Source: Arsukibacterium sp. MJ3 (GTDB lineage Bacteria; Pseudomonadota; Gammaproteobacteria; Enterobacterales; Alteromonadaceae). Taken from it: a stretch of DNA of 64,000 bases. The notes under the pieces are model-generated. The model was not told the origin of the DNA and did no database searches. It saw nothing but the letters and a program-made list of their open reading frames with translations. The position numbers were made by a program, and so were the translations under genes. The stretch lies in contig NZ_LAHP01000001.1 of the NCBI RefSeq assembly GCF_000987765.1, forward strand, positions 62,001-126,000, given 5' to 3'. Positions 19,691 to 29,594 of this stretch are shown here, piece by piece (the stretch's first letter is position 1; every line of letters begins with the position of its first letter).

Positions 19691-20680
19691 TTACGGTATT
19701 ACTGACAACTGTAGCTTCACCTGATCTTTTAAATCCATAAAATCTTCATCAGCACTGGTTGTGTTGACAATATCAGAAAATAACAATTCTGCACGGCCGA
19801 TACTGCCCGATAATATAAACAATTGTACAAGGCGTAACTTAGCCCAGTTTAATCTGATCTGTTCACTGTTTTGGTAAAAACCAATGTAGTCAGACAACGC
19901 AGTAATACCTTGCAGCACGTCATTATTATTTAACACCGCTAACCGGCCAACCTGATATAACGCATTGTAACGTTGCAACGGCTCAGTACTGAATTCTGCT
20001 GTTTTACTGTATAACTGCTGAGCCACCAAAAAAGCATTTTGTCGAGCCAGAATGCTGGCTTTACTTGCCAATAAATCTGGCTGGTTTGGCATACGGGTGA
20101 GATGTTTATCTAGCAGGGCAACGGCTTCACTAAACCGCTCTTCCAGTATTAATATTTGAATTTGCGCTAAGGCGCCTTGTAATGGATTGAGGCCGGCAAG
20201 CAAGGTTGCTTGCTGCTGCGCTAACATTTCACTGCCACCCGTAGCAGCAGGAGCCGACTGGTAGAAACTTATAAGCGCTTGTTGTGCCTGATAGTTATGC
20301 GGGTTAACCGTTACCGCTTGCATTATTAATTGCAGACCGTCGCTGGTGCGTTGACGGGCATTAAAAATATTACCACCCGACGCCAGTATTATCTTGTTGA
20401 TACCGGCCAGATACAGTAACTCGCTGTGTTGTGGAAATTCAGACCTGAGTTGGTTTAACAACGTATTGGCTTGCTCTCGTTGGCGCAGGTTAAACATCGC
20501 TTTAACATAGAACGCAATTACGTTAGGATCTTTTTTTAGGCTGGGTTGCCGGTCAATTTCGGTTAATATCTTTTGATATTGTGCTTGCTCAAACCAACTG
20601 GTAGCCTGGTTTAACTCAACGGCTACAGCAGTAAAGTTAAGCAATAAACTAAGCAATAAACTAAGAAACGCTATCTTCAT
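19691..20680 (-). CDS. exported TPR-repeat protein of unknown function
   Basis: A 20-residue hydrophobic signal peptide (cleavage near TAVA-VEL) is followed by about 300 residues of helical repeats with TPR-like spacing (A..L...G....A). It is probably periplasmic, a scaffold for protein interactions. I do not recognise a named family. It lies 69 bases upstream of, and on the same strand as, yfaE (reading leftward it is downstream of yfaE), so it may share the nrdAB-yfaE transcript by readthrough. Confidence 0.7.
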   Translation of the reverse strand: MKIAFLSLLLSLLLNFTAVAVELNQATSWFEQAQYQKILTEIDRQPSLKKDPNVIAFYVKAMFNLRQREQANTLLNQLRSEFPQHSELLYLAGINKIILASGGNIFNARQRTSDGLQLIMQAVTVNPHNYQAQQALISFYQSAPAATGGSEMLAQQQATLLAGLNPLQGALAQIQILILEERFSEAVALLDKHLTRMPNQPDLLASKASILARQNAFLVAQQLYSKTAEFSTEPLQRYNALYQVGRLAVLNNNDVLQGITALSDYIGFYQNSEQIRLNWAKLRLVQLFILSGSIGRAELLFSDIVNTTSADEDFMDLKDQVKLQLSVIP

Positions 20681-20749
20681 TGAAACCAGCCTTAACGCAA
20701 GATAAATACCCGCTAAGTGTGCGATATAACGTGGGGAATTACCATAGGA

Positions 20750-21004
20750 TCACGGTATTTCAATGTGGATATCGGTAACGGGGATGCTACAACAGGGTAA
20801 AAACTCTCCTTTACGAACAAACGCTAATGGCTCGTTCAGGTAGTGAATAGTACCGCTAATCAATTTACAGCGACACGCACCGCAATAGCCTTCACGACAT
20901 TGGTAGCTGACTTCTTGCTGTTGCTGTTCCAAACAGCTAAGAATAGTCAGTTGGCTGCCATCAAATAAGATAGCAGCTTGTCCGGCTATGTTGATTTCAG
21001 GCAT
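20750..21004 (-). CDS. yfaE: 2Fe-2S ferredoxin for RNR diferric-tyrosyl cofactor maintenance
   Basis: Plant-type 2Fe-2S ferredoxin with C-x4-C-x2-C (Cys36, Cys41, Cys44) and a fourth ligand at Cys71 or Cys72. At 84 residues it matches E. coli YfaE, which delivers electrons to regenerate the NrdB diferric-tyrosyl radical. It begins 11 bases after the nrdB stop, so it is the third gene of nrdA-nrdB-yfaE, the E. coli order. Confidence 0.95.
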   Translation of the reverse strand: MPEINIAGQAAILFDGSQLTILSCLEQQQQEVSYQCREGYCGACRCKLISGTIHYLNEPLAFVRKGEFLPCCSIPVTDIHIEIP

Positions 21005-21015
21005 CGCAGACTACA

Positions 21016-22146
21016 CTACAGGTCGAAATCGCCAAAATCGGTACCACTGACTTCGTTATCAATTTGACCAACCAGATAAGAGCTAATTTCAGATTCTTGC
21101 GGCGCTACCTGTACGTTATCTGATACCAGCCAGGCATTGATCCAAGGGATCGGGTTTTGGGTAGTTGAAAAACTGGCTTTTAAGCCAATGGCTTGCATTC
21201 TACTGTTAGTAATATATTCGACGTACTGACACAAGATATCTTTATTAAGACCTATCATTGAGCCATCTTTAAATAAATAGTGTGCCCAATCTTTTTCTTG
21301 CTCAGCAGCTTTTAAGAAAATAGCATAAGCATCTGCTTCACATTCTTTAGCAATGTCAGCCATATCGGAATCATCATCACCGGCGGCCATAATATTCAGA
21401 ATATGTTGGGTACCGGTGAGGTGCAGTGCTTCATCCCGGGCAATTAACTTAATAATTTTGGCGTTGCCTTCCATTAGCTCCCGCTCAGCGAAGGCAAAAC
21501 TGCAGGCAAAGCTGACGTAAAAACGAATGGCTTCCAGTACATTGACTGATAGCATGCACAAATACAGCCGCTTTTTCAGCTCGCGCAAAGTAATGCTAGC
21601 CGTTTGACCATTAATTTGATGATCTCCTTCACCGCAACGCTGATATAAATTGATACCCTCAATCAGGCTATCGTAGTAGCGGGTGACATCATCGGCTCGC
21701 TCTAATATTTTCTCATTTAGCATAATGTCATCAAATACTTTATGCGGTTCTGACGTAATGTTGCGCACGATATGGGTATAGCTGCGGCTATGGATAGTTT
21801 CACTAAAAGCCCAGGTTTCAATCCAGGTTTCTAGCTCGGGTATTGATACTATCGGTAAAAAAGCGACATTAGGTGAACGGCCTTGCACAGAGTCCAATAA
21901 TGTTTGATATTTTAGATTACTCAAAAAAATATGCTTTTCATGATCAGGCAAGTTTTGAAAATCAATCCGATCTTTGCTGACATCAATTTCTTCTGGTCGC
22001 CAGAAAAAACTCAGTTGTTTTTCAATCAGTTTTTCAAAAATAGGGTATTTTTGCTGATCATAACGCGACACATTGACAGCATTGCCAAAGAACATCGGTT
22101 CTTTTAGTTGATCATTGATTTTACGGTTAAAGGTTGTGTACGCCAT
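21016..22146 (-). CDS. nrdB: ribonucleoside-diphosphate reductase class Ia, beta subunit
   Basis: Diiron-tyrosyl radical subunit. The radical tyrosine lies in [11 protein letters not shown] (Tyr123, E. coli Tyr122). Metal ligands are visible in the ETWAFSE block and in [14 protein letters not shown]. The C-terminal peptide that docks on NrdA is acidic ([12 protein letters not shown]). Length 376 equals E. coli NrdB. It is separated from nrdA by 72 bases, and yfaE follows it. Confidence 0.98.
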   Translation of the reverse strand: MAYTTFNRKINDQLKEPMFFGNAVNVSRYDQQKYPIFEKLIEKQLSFFWRPEEIDVSKDRIDFQNLPDHEKHIFLSNLKYQTLLDSVQGRSPNVAFLPIVSIPELETWIETWAFSETIHSRSYTHIVRNITSEPHKVFDDIMLNEKILERADDVTRYYDSLIEGINLYQRCGEGDHQINGQTASITLRELKKRLYLCMLSVNVLEAIRFYVSFACSFAFAERELMEGNAKIIKLIARDEALHLTGTQHILNIMAAGDDDSDMADIAKECEADAYAIFLKAAEQEKDWAHYLFKDGSMIGLNKDILCQYVEYITNSRMQAIGLKASFSTTQNPIPWINAWLVSDNVQVAPQESEISSYLVGQIDNEVSGTDFGDFDL

Positions 22147-22218
22147 TACTGTTGCTATCCTAACTTAAACACTTGTCTTTACTACGCTCCAGCACGCTGG
22201 AGCGATGACTTTTTCGGA

Positions 22219-24504
22219 TTAAATTTTACAGGCGCCACCGGCACAACTGTCATCTTCCAACTCAGGCTTAATATCTTCCTGTATATCGGCTGCACCATCA
22301 CGGGTGTTATGATAATACATGGTCTTAACCCCCAGTTTGTAGGCAGTTAGCAGGTCTTTTAGTAATAGCTTCATGGGTACCCGGCCACCATCAAACTTAT
22401 TCGGGTCATAATTGGTATTAGCAGAAATAGTCTGATCAACAAATTTTTGCATTATCGCTACCAGGCTTATATATCCATCGTTTGATGGAATATCCCACAG
22501 GAGTTCATACTGATTTTTTAGCCGTTCATATTCAGGTACAACCTGCTTTAAAATACCGTCTTTACTGGCTTTAACACTAATGTGACCGCGCGGTGGTTCA
22601 ATACCATTGGTGGCATTAGAAATTTGTGATGAGGTTTCTGACGGCATCAATGCCGACAAGGTGGAGTTGCGCAGGCCGAATTGCAAAATGTCTTTGCGTA
22701 ATTGCTCCCAGTTTAACAACAACGGTTCAGCACACACTTTATCGAGATCTTTTTTGTAGCTGTCGATGGGTAAAATACCATCAGCGTAGGTTGTTTCATT
22801 AAATTTAGGGCAGGGGCCTTGCTCCTGAGCTAATTTATTAGAAGCTTTTAGCAGATAATACTGAATAGCTTCAAAAGTACGGTGGGTTAAACCGTTGGCT
22901 GATCCATCGGAATATTTAACGCCATTTTTAGCCAGGTAGTAAGCATAGTTTATAACACCCACCCCTAATGTCCGGCGGTTAATTGAAGCATGGTAGGCTG
23001 CGGGAATGGGATAATCCTGATAATCAAGTAAACTGTCTAATGCCCGCACCGCGAGTTCTGCCAGTTCTTCTAATTCGCTCAGGTCGCTAATGGCCCCCAG
23101 GTTAAACGCGGACAAAGTGCACAGGGCAATTTCACCATTAGGGTCGTTAATATGTTCCAGTGGCTTGGTTGGCAAGGCAATTTCTAAACACAGATTACTT
23201 TGCCGCACCGGTGCCAGTTTCGGATTAAACGGACTATGGGTATTGCAGTGGTCAACGTTCTGTAAATAAATGCGACCGGTGCTGGCGCGTTCTTGCATAA
23301 ACAGGGTAAATAACTCTAACGCTTTTATGCGCTTCTTGCGGATACTGCTATCGGCTTCATATTGAACATATAGCTTGTCAAACTGTTCCTGATCCTGAAA
23401 GAACGCATCATATAATCCCGGGACATCTGACGGACTAAACAGGGTAATATAGTCATCTTTAATCAGTCGGGTATACATTAGCCGGTTAAACTGTACGCCA
23501 TAGTCAAGATGGCGTACTCGGTTCTCTTCTACTCCCCGGTTGTTTTTCAGCACCAGCAAGGATTCTACTTCCAAATGCCATAATGGAAAAAACAGTGTCG
23601 CCGCACCACCGCGAACACCGCCTTGAGAGCAGCTTTTTACCGCAGTCTGAAAATGCTTGTAAAAAGGTATACAACCAGTGTGAAACGCTTCGCCATTGCG
23701 AATAGGGCTGCCTAAAGCGCGGATCCGGCCGGCGTTAATACCAATGCCTGCACGCTGTGACACATATTTAACAATAGCACTTGAGGTAGCGTTGATTGAG
23801 TCGAGGCTGTCACCACATTCAATTAATACGCAAGAGCTAAACTGACGGGTTGGGGTGCGTACACCAGACATAATAGGGGTAGGTAGCGATATTTTAAATA
23901 ATGATGTGGCATCATAAAAACGGCGTACAAATTCTAAACGGGTGCTTTTCGGGTAATTGGCAAACAAGCAGGCTGCCACCAGAATGTATAAAAACTGCGC
24001 GCTTTCATAAATTTCGCCACTTACCCGGTTTTGTACCAGGTATTTACCTTCCAGCTGTTTTACGGCGGCGTAACTAAAGTTTAAATCCCGGCCATGGTCA
24101 ATAAAACCATTAATTGTTTCCAGCTCTTGCTGGCTATAGTCGGCCAAAATATGCTGATCATAACGTTTAGCGGCTACCATCTTAAGCAGATGAGCATATA
24201 AATGAGGCGGTTCAAACTGGCCATAGGCTTTTTTACGCAGGTGAAATACCGCCAGCCGTGCAGACAAATACTGATAGTCAGGGCTCTCTTTTGAGATCAG
24301 ATCGGCAGCCGCTTTAATAATAGTTTCATGAATGTCAGACGACTTAATGCCATCGTAAAACTGGATATGAGATTTAAGTTCGACCTGCGACACCGATACA
24401 TTGTGTAAGCCTTCGGCAGCCCAGGTAATGACTCGATGGATTTTATCTAAATCGAGGGGTTCACGGCGTCCGTCACGTTTAGTGACAAAAAGTTTTTGCG
24501 TCAT
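22219..24504 (-). CDS. nrdA: ribonucleoside-diphosphate reductase class Ia, alpha subunit
   Basis: Catalytic subunit reducing ribonucleoside diphosphates. An N-terminal ATP-cone (about residues 5-95) mediates dATP inhibition. Active-site parts include SSCVLIECGDSLDS, RAGIGINAGRIRALGS, NLCLEIALPT (thiyl Cys and Glu) and the C-terminal redox pair CAGGACKI. The frame opens at TTG 24525, but ATG 24504 (MTQKLFVTKRDG) gives 761 residues, the E. coli length. Two NrdR-like boxes lie about 88-134 bases upstream, so repression by NrdR is likely. Confidence 0.97.
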   Translation of the reverse strand: MTQKLFVTKRDGRREPLDLDKIHRVITWAAEGLHNVSVSQVELKSHIQFYDGIKSSDIHETIIKAAADLISKESPDYQYLSARLAVFHLRKKAYGQFEPPHLYAHLLKMVAAKRYDQHILADYSQQELETINGFIDHGRDLNFSYAAVKQLEGKYLVQNRVSGEIYESAQFLYILVAACLFANYPKSTRLEFVRRFYDATSLFKISLPTPIMSGVRTPTRQFSSCVLIECGDSLDSINATSSAIVKYVSQRAGIGINAGRIRALGSPIRNGEAFHTGCIPFYKHFQTAVKSCSQGGVRGGAATLFFPLWHLEVESLLVLKNNRGVEENRVRHLDYGVQFNRLMYTRLIKDDYITLFSPSDVPGLYDAFFQDQEQFDKLYVQYEADSSIRKKRIKALELFTLFMQERASTGRIYLQNVDHCNTHSPFNPKLAPVRQSNLCLEIALPTKPLEHINDPNGEIALCTLSAFNLGAISDLSELEELAELAVRALDSLLDYQDYPIPAAYHASINRRTLGVGVINYAYYLAKNGVKYSDGSANGLTHRTFEAIQYYLLKASNKLAQEQGPCPKFNETTYADGILPIDSYKKDLDKVCAEPLLLNWEQLRKDILQFGLRNSTLSALMPSETSSQISNATNGIEPPRGHISVKASKDGILKQVVPEYERLKNQYELLWDIPSNDGYISLVAIMQKFVDQTISANTNYDPNKFDGGRVPMKLLLKDLLTAYKLGVKTMYYHNTRDGAADIQEDIKPELEDDSCAGGACKI

Positions 24505-24591
24505 CGCTGAAGAGTTCCGTTTCAATAGTTATTATTAACTGACAGCCCGTTAGCGCACGGCCCTATACACGCACCTTATTATTGGCTGTTT

Positions 24592-24607
24592 GCACAACAT
24601 ATAGGTG
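24592..24607 (-). promoter_or_regulatory. NrdR-box-like site 1 upstream of nrdA
   Basis: GCACAACATATAGGTG aligned to the NrdR consensus acaCwAtATaTwGtgt keeps all the strongly conserved inner positions (C4, A6, A8, T9, T11, G13) but has a poor right outer edge. It starts exactly 31 bases from site 2, the pair spacing known for NrdR operators. Confidence 0.6.
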
Positions 24608-24622
24608 TAAATTCAAAACTTA

Positions 24623-24638
24623 TCACAAGATAGTGTGT
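24623..24638 (-). promoter_or_regulatory. NrdR-box-like site 2 upstream of nrdA
   Basis: TCACAAGATAGTGTGT matches 13 of 16 positions of acaCwAtATaTwGtgt, with the CAC...GTG arms at the right spacing. Together with site 1 it forms a pair on the same helix face. Confidence 0.65.
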
Positions 24639-24693
24639 ATTAACGGTTTTTGCAAGAGCGTGGATTGTTGAAAAAAACCCGTAATTGTTAGCT

Positions 24694-24709
24694 GTTAGTA
24701 GCTACTAAC
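24694..24709. repeat. perfect 16-bp palindrome with flanking GTTAGC copies
   Basis: GTTAGTAGCTACTAAC is self-complementary without mismatch. GTTAGC occurs on both sides, at about 24687 and 24712. It lies about 190 bases upstream of nrdA, between the NrdR-like boxes and ubiG. It may be an operator for an unidentified dimeric regulator. Confidence 0.7.
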
Positions 24710-24815
24710 CTGTTAGCGCCTGTCAGGGAAATAGCAAAAATGAAGCAAGCTTTATATTGGTTATAAAATTATTTGTTCTAAGCAACGACTTTTAAGTGCA
24801 ACTGGCTATTTAGCA

Positions 24816-24839
24816 GGCGTCAGCACGCTGACTAACGCC
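24816..24839. terminator. hairpin downstream of ubiG
   Basis: GGCG-TCAGC-ac-GCTGA-ctaa-CGCC folds into a stem just beyond the ubiG stop. It lacks a run of T on either strand, so its function as an intrinsic terminator is doubtful. Confidence 0.35.
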
Positions 24840-24851
24840 GTCTTGGGACAG

Positions 24852-25568
24852 TTAGTTGTTGACTGGTTTACGAGCTACTACAAAATAATTTACGTCCAGC
24901 CCGGGACCGGTTTTAAAGGTATTATTAAACGGATTAAAATGCAGACCAGTAGCATCGACCAGTTCCAGTCCCGCTTGCTCAATATCATGCATGAGTTGCG
25001 ATGGCCGGATAAACTTACTAAATTGATGGGTGCCCTTGGGTACCAGTCGCAAAATATACTCAGCGCCGACAATGGCCATTACATAGGCTTTAACGCTTTT
25101 ATTAATTGTCGAAAAAAATAACAGGCCGCCTGGTTTCGCTAATTCAGCACAGGCCTGAATAACCGAGGACGGCTTTGGCACATGCTCCAGCATCTCCATG
25201 CAGGTAACAATATCAAATTGTGCCGGCTGACTGGCAGCAAAGCTTTCGGCAGTACTTTGCACATAAGTAACCGCTACGGCACTTTCCATCGCATGCAGTC
25301 GGCCAACTTGTAATGCATCTTCGGCCATATCAATACCAGTAACCACCGCGCCGCTGCGTGCCAAGCTCTCAGCTAAAATACCGCCGCCGCAGCCAACATC
25401 TACAATATTTTTACCAAATACGCCGCCGGCCATATCACTGATGTAGCCCAGTCGGGTAGGATTTAGCAAATGCAACGGTTTAAATTCACCGTCTACATCC
25501 CACCAGCGGGCAGCAATATCATTAAATTTTGCAATTTCAGCTGGATCAACATTTGTATTTTGTGTCAT
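24852..25568 (-). CDS. ubiG: ubiquinone biosynthesis O-methyltransferase
   Basis: SAM-dependent enzyme performing both O-methylations of ubiquinone synthesis. Visible are [13 protein letters not shown] near the N-terminus, SAM motif [15 protein letters not shown] (about residues 58-71), [11 protein letters not shown], and a C-terminal [11 protein letters not shown] block that occupies the lipid-binding insertion of UbiG. Length 238 is the family norm. It is divergent from gyrA across 186 bases, the same neighbourhood as in E. coli. Confidence 0.96.
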   Translation of the reverse strand: MTQNTNVDPAEIAKFNDIAARWWDVDGEFKPLHLLNPTRLGYISDMAGGVFGKNIVDVGCGGGILAESLARSGAVVTGIDMAEDALQVGRLHAMESAVAVTYVQSTAESFAASQPAQFDIVTCMEMLEHVPKPSSVIQACAELAKPGGLLFFSTINKSVKAYVMAIVGAEYILRLVPKGTHQFSKFIRPSQLMHDIEQAGLELVDATGLHFNPFNNTFKTGPGLDVNYFVVARKPVNN

Positions 25569-25652
25569 GGTTCAAGCCTTAATGTTTTTGCCATTATAAA
25601 GCCTTGATCTGTTTCAGCAAATAGCTGGCTGCTTTTAGCAAGCATAACAGGC

Positions 25653-25681
25653 ATGGCAACTGGCATTTTATGTGGTAGAAT
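25653..25681 (+). promoter_or_regulatory. candidate sigma-70 promoter for gyrA
   Basis: ATGGCA (25653-25658), 17-base spacer, TAGAAT (25676-25681), with TGG directly before the -10. It lies about 75 bases before the gyrA start. Pattern match only; supercoiling control cannot be judged. Confidence 0.45.
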
Positions 25682-25754
25682 CGTGCGTTGTCTCGCGCTT
25701 TATAACATCGAAAAAAGCGAGTTATCTATCTGATTTAAGGGAAATTAGCGTTAT

Positions 25755-28421
25755 ATGACAGATCTGGCCAAACAAATAATTCCAATTAATATCGAAGAGG
25801 AATTAAAAAACTCCTACCTCGATTACGCTATGAGCGTAATTGTTGGCCGGGCTTTACCCGATGTAAGAGACGGTTTAAAGCCTGTACACCGTCGTGTTCT
25901 GTTCGCTATGAAGGAACTGGGTAACGACTGGAACAAGGCATATAAAAAGTCTGCCCGGGTGGTGGGTGACGTTATTGGTAAATACCACCCGCACGGCGAC
26001 AGTGCGGTATACGACACCATTGTTCGAATGGCTCAACCCTTTTCATTACGTTATATGCTGGTTGATGGTCAGGGTAACTTTGGTTCTATTGATGGCGACT
26101 CTGCGGCGGCAATGCGTTATACCGAAGTAAGAATGTCTCGTATAGCGCACGAGTTGCTGGCCGACCTGGATAAAGAAACGGTCGATTTTGTGCCTAACTA
26201 TGATGGTACTGAGCAAATACCGGCGGTGTTACCGACAAAAATCCCCAATTTATTGATAAATGGCTCTTCCGGCATTGCGGTAGGTATGGCCACTAATATT
26301 CCGCCACACAACCTGAACGAAGTTATTGATGGTTGTCTAGCACTAATTGCTAACCCTGATATTGAACTGCATGAATTAATGCAATTTATACCGGGCCCGG
26401 ATTTCCCCACTGCCGCGATTATTAACGGCCGAAAAGGTATTGAAGAAGCCTATCGTACCGGGCGGGGTAAAGTTTACATTCGCAGTAAAACCTTTATTGA
26501 AACGGATGAGAAAACCGGTCGCGAAACCATTATTGTTTACGAACTACCGTACCAGGTTAATAAAGCTCGTTTAATTGAAAAAATTGCCGAGCTGGTTAAA
26601 GAAAAGCGAATTGAAGGTATTTCGGCATTGCGCGATGAGTCTGACAAAGACGGTATGCGTATTGTTATTGAATTAAAGCGCGGTGAATCGTCCGATGTCA
26701 TGCTTAATCAGTTGTACTCGAACACTCAGATGCAAACGGTGTTTGGTATCAACATGGTGGCCCTGGATGATGGCCAGCCCAAATTACTCAGCTTAAAGAA
26801 AATGCTCGAGTGTTTTGTGCTACACCGGCGTGAAGTGGTTACCCGTCGGACTGTTTACGATTTACGCAAAGCGCGAGATCGTGCGCACATTCTAGAAGGC
26901 CTGGCAGTGGCGCTTGCCAACATTGACGAAATAATCGAATTGGTTAAAACTTCTGCCAGCCCATCTGAAGCCAAAGCAGGTTTACTTGCCCGAGGTTGGC
27001 AATTAGGCGGTGTCAGTGCCATGCTAGAGCGCGCTGGCGAAAACGCAGCCCGGCCAGAATGGTTAGAAGCGCATTTTGGCATTCGTGATAACTTTTATTT
27101 CTTAACAGAACAACAAGCGCAAGCCATTCTGGATTTACGCTTACATAAGCTAACCGGCTTAGAGCATGAAAAAATTCTGGATGAGTACAAGCAGTTGCTC
27201 GAAGTGATTGCCGAGTTACTGCATATTCTGGCCAGCCCAGAGCGTTTAATGGAAGTTATTTGTGAAGAGCTAGAAGCGGCAAAAGCGCAGTATGGCGACG
27301 CAAGGCGCACCGATATTCAGGATAATATGCTGGATATCAACATGGAAGATTTAATTACCGAAGAAGATGTAGTCGTAACCTTGTCACATTTGGGCTATGC
27401 CAAGTATCAGCCTTTATCGGATTACGAAGCGCAGCGTCGTGGCGGTAAAGGTAAAGCAGCAACTACCGTTAAAGATGAAGATTTTGTCGATAAACTGTTG
27501 GTAGCCAGTACCCACGACACCATTTTATGTTTCTCGAATCGTGGCCGTTTATACTGGATGAAGGTATATCAATTGCCGCTAGCCAGTCGAACCGCGCGGG
27601 GCAAGCCAATCGTTAACTTGCTACCGCTGGAGCAAGGCGAGCGTATTAACGCCATTTTACCGGTGCGTGAATATGAAGAGGGCAAGTATGTCTTTATGGC
27701 CACTGCAAATGGTACCGTAAAGAAAACCGCTCTTACCGATTATTCGCGGCCGCGGGCTAACGGCATTATTGCTGTTAATCTGAATGAAGGTGACCATTTA
27801 ATTGGCGTTGATATCACCGATGGCAGCAATGAAATTATGCTGTTCTCTGATGATGGTAAAGTTGTGCGTTTTACCGAAGATCAGGTACGCGGCATGGGCC
27901 GTACTGCCACTGGTGTACGTGGGATTCGGCTGCGTGAAGGTGGTTCAGTGGTGTCCTTAATTATTCCAAAAGGCGAAGGTGCTGTCTTAACGGTTACTGA
28001 AAATGGTTATGGTAAGCGCACAGCGTTAACCGAGTATCCAGCGAAGAGCCGAGCTACCCAGGGCGTGCTATCGATCAAAGTCTCTGAACGTAATGGCCTG
28101 GTTGTCGGGGCGGTACAAGTAAGCGAGTCGGATGAAATTATGATGATTTCAAACCGTGGCACTTTAGTTCGAACTAGGGTTAAAGAAGTGTCTGAAGTGG
28201 GTCGAAACACCCAAGGTGTTATTTTGATCCGTACTCAGGAGCAAGAGAAAGTGGTTGGTGTAGCAAAAGTCGATGAAATTCAAGAGCAAGACCTGCCACA
28301 GAATATTGAGGAGGGCACTGATAACATTACTGCTAGTGCAGAAAATGTTGAAAGCGCCGAGGTGTCAGGTCCTGATCTGCAAGATAGCCAGTTAGCTCAG
28401 GATAACGATACCGAGCAGTAA
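25755..28421 (+). CDS. gyrA: DNA gyrase subunit A
   Basis: Breakage-reunion subunit of DNA gyrase. The N-terminus is colinear with E. coli GyrA, so the quinolone-resistance positions can be read directly: GDSAVYD shows Ser83 and Asp87, the wild-type, quinolone-sensitive residues. Catalytic tyrosine is Tyr122 in AMRYTEVRM. The GyrA box QRRGGKG is present ahead of the C-terminal beta-pinwheel. The last 45 or so residues form a low-complexity acidic tail. Length is 888. A terminator follows. Confidence 0.98.
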   Translation: MTDLAKQIIPINIEEELKNSYLDYAMSVIVGRALPDVRDGLKPVHRRVLFAMKELGNDWNKAYKKSARVVGDVIGKYHPHGDSAVYDTIVRMAQPFSLRYMLVDGQGNFGSIDGDSAAAMRYTEVRMSRIAHELLADLDKETVDFVPNYDGTEQIPAVLPTKIPNLLINGSSGIAVGMATNIPPHNLNEVIDGCLALIANPDIELHELMQFIPGPDFPTAAIINGRKGIEEAYRTGRGKVYIRSKTFIETDEKTGRETIIVYELPYQVNKARLIEKIAELVKEKRIEGISALRDESDKDGMRIVIELKRGESSDVMLNQLYSNTQMQTVFGINMVALDDGQPKLLSLKKMLECFVLHRREVVTRRTVYDLRKARDRAHILEGLAVALANIDEIIELVKTSASPSEAKAGLLARGWQLGGVSAMLERAGENAARPEWLEAHFGIRDNFYFLTEQQAQAILDLRLHKLTGLEHEKILDEYKQLLEVIAELLHILASPERLMEVICEELEAAKAQYGDARRTDIQDNMLDINMEDLITEEDVVVTLSHLGYAKYQPLSDYEAQRRGGKGKAATTVKDEDFVDKLLVASTHDTILCFSNRGRLYWMKVYQLPLASRTARGKPIVNLLPLEQGERINAILPVREYEEGKYVFMATANGTVKKTALTDYSRPRANGIIAVNLNEGDHLIGVDITDGSNEIMLFSDDGKVVRFTEDQVRGMGRTATGVRGIRLREGGSVVSLIIPKGEGAVLTVTENGYGKRTALTEYPAKSRATQGVLSIKVSERNGLVVGAVQVSESDEIMMISNRGTLVRTRVKEVSEVGRNTQGVILIRTQEQEKVVGVAKVDEIQEQDLPQNIEEGTDNITASAENVESAEVSGPDLQDSQLAQDNDTEQ

Positions 28422-28433
28422 CATTCCTACATT

Positions 28434-28463
28434 AAACGGGCGCAGTAGCGCTCGTTTTTTTTA
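28434..28463 (+). terminator. rho-independent terminator of gyrA
   Basis: AACGGGCGC-agta-GCGCTCGTT (one G-T pair) followed by eight T, placed 12 bases after the gyrA stop. Confidence 0.85.
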
Positions 28464-28496
28464 ACGTATTTTAAGCATAAATGTGAGTAGTAAGTG

Positions 28497-29594
28497 ATGA
28501 CCACCTTTAATTTTTGTGCCGGCCCGGCGATGTTACCCACTGCAGTAATGCAACAGGCTCAACAAGAGTTCATTAACTGGCAGCACCAAGGCTGTTCGGT
28601 AATGGAAATAAGCCACCGTAGTAAACCTTTTATCAAGGTTGCAGCAGAGGCTGAACAAGACTTACGGGATTTACTCCAGATACCTGCTAACTATAAAGTA
28701 CTGTTTATGCATGGCGGTGGCCGTGGGCAATTTTCTGCAGTACCGTTAAACCTGTTTAACAATGACATAAATAGCAATAATAAAATGGCAGATTATGTGA
28801 TATCCGGTGCCTGGTCAAAATCGGCAGTGGATGAAGGACAAAAATATGGACAGCTGAATGTGCAGGATATCCGGCATAAAACGCCTGAGGGGTTGCGCAC
28901 GATCACTGATCCGGCCAACTGGCAATTAAGCCGTAACGCGGCCTTTATTCATTGCTGTCCGAATGAAACCATTGATGGCATAGAGTTTACCGGCCTGCCA
29001 GTTACAGATGTTCCGATTGTGGTTGATTTGTCTTCAACCATATTATCCCGCCCAATTGATATTAGTCGTTATGGCGTGATATACGCGGGTGCTCAGAAAA
29101 ACATCGGGCCCTCTGGTTTAACCTTGGCTATTGTTCGTGAAGATTTATTGCCGGCGAAAAATTCCGCCATACCATCGGTACTGGATTACCGCTTAGCGGC
29201 TGAAAATGACAGTATGTATAACACGCCTCCTACTTTTGCCTGGTACCTAGCTGGTTTGGTATTTAAATGGTTAAAACAGCAGGGTGGCATAACCGAAATG
29301 GCTACGCGTAACCAAGCTAAAGCAAGTTTACTTTATGATTACATTGATAAAAGTGGTTTTTACAGTAATGATGTTGCCAAACCATATCGGTCGTGGATGA
29401 ACGTACCGTTTTTTTTGGCCGACGAGCGTTTAAACGATATGTTTGTTGAGCAGGCGCAGCTGCATGGCTTGCTGGCATTAAAAGGCCATCGAATAGTAGG
29501 TGGTATGCGGGCCAGCATTTACAACGCGATGCCATTAGAGGGCGTACAGACTTTAGTGGGTTATATGCAGGAATTTGAGCGAGTGCATGGATGA
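28497..29594 (+). CDS. serC: phosphoserine aminotransferase
   Basis: PLP enzyme of serine synthesis and of the pyridoxal pathway (3-phosphohydroxypyruvate and 4-phosphohydroxythreonine transamination). The N-terminus [11 protein letters not shown] is diagnostic. The PLP lysine is Lys201 in [14 protein letters not shown] at 28494 directly precedes ATG 28497; I take the ATG, giving [10 protein letters not shown] and 365 residues. Its stop overlaps the aroA start (ATGA), the classical serC-aroA mixed-function operon of enterobacteria. Confidence 0.97.
   Translation: MTTFNFCAGPAMLPTAVMQQAQQEFINWQHQGCSVMEISHRSKPFIKVAAEAEQDLRDLLQIPANYKVLFMHGGGRGQFSAVPLNLFNNDINSNNKMADYVISGAWSKSAVDEGQKYGQLNVQDIRHKTPEGLRTITDPANWQLSRNAAFIHCCPNETIDGIEFTGLPVTDVPIVVDLSSTILSRPIDISRYGVIYAGAQKNIGPSGLTLAIVREDLLPAKNSAIPSVLDYRLAAENDSMYNTPPTFAWYLAGLVFKWLKQQGGITEMATRNQAKASLLYDYIDKSGFYSNDVAKPYRSWMNVPFFLADERLNDMFVEQAQLHGLLALKGHRIVGGMRASIYNAMPLEGVQTLVGYMQEFERVHG

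Noticed and set aside
24619-24628. Possible DnaA box (TTATCACAA) near nrdA
   Set aside because: It is out of register with the TTATNCACA consensus and is better explained as part of the NrdR-like site.
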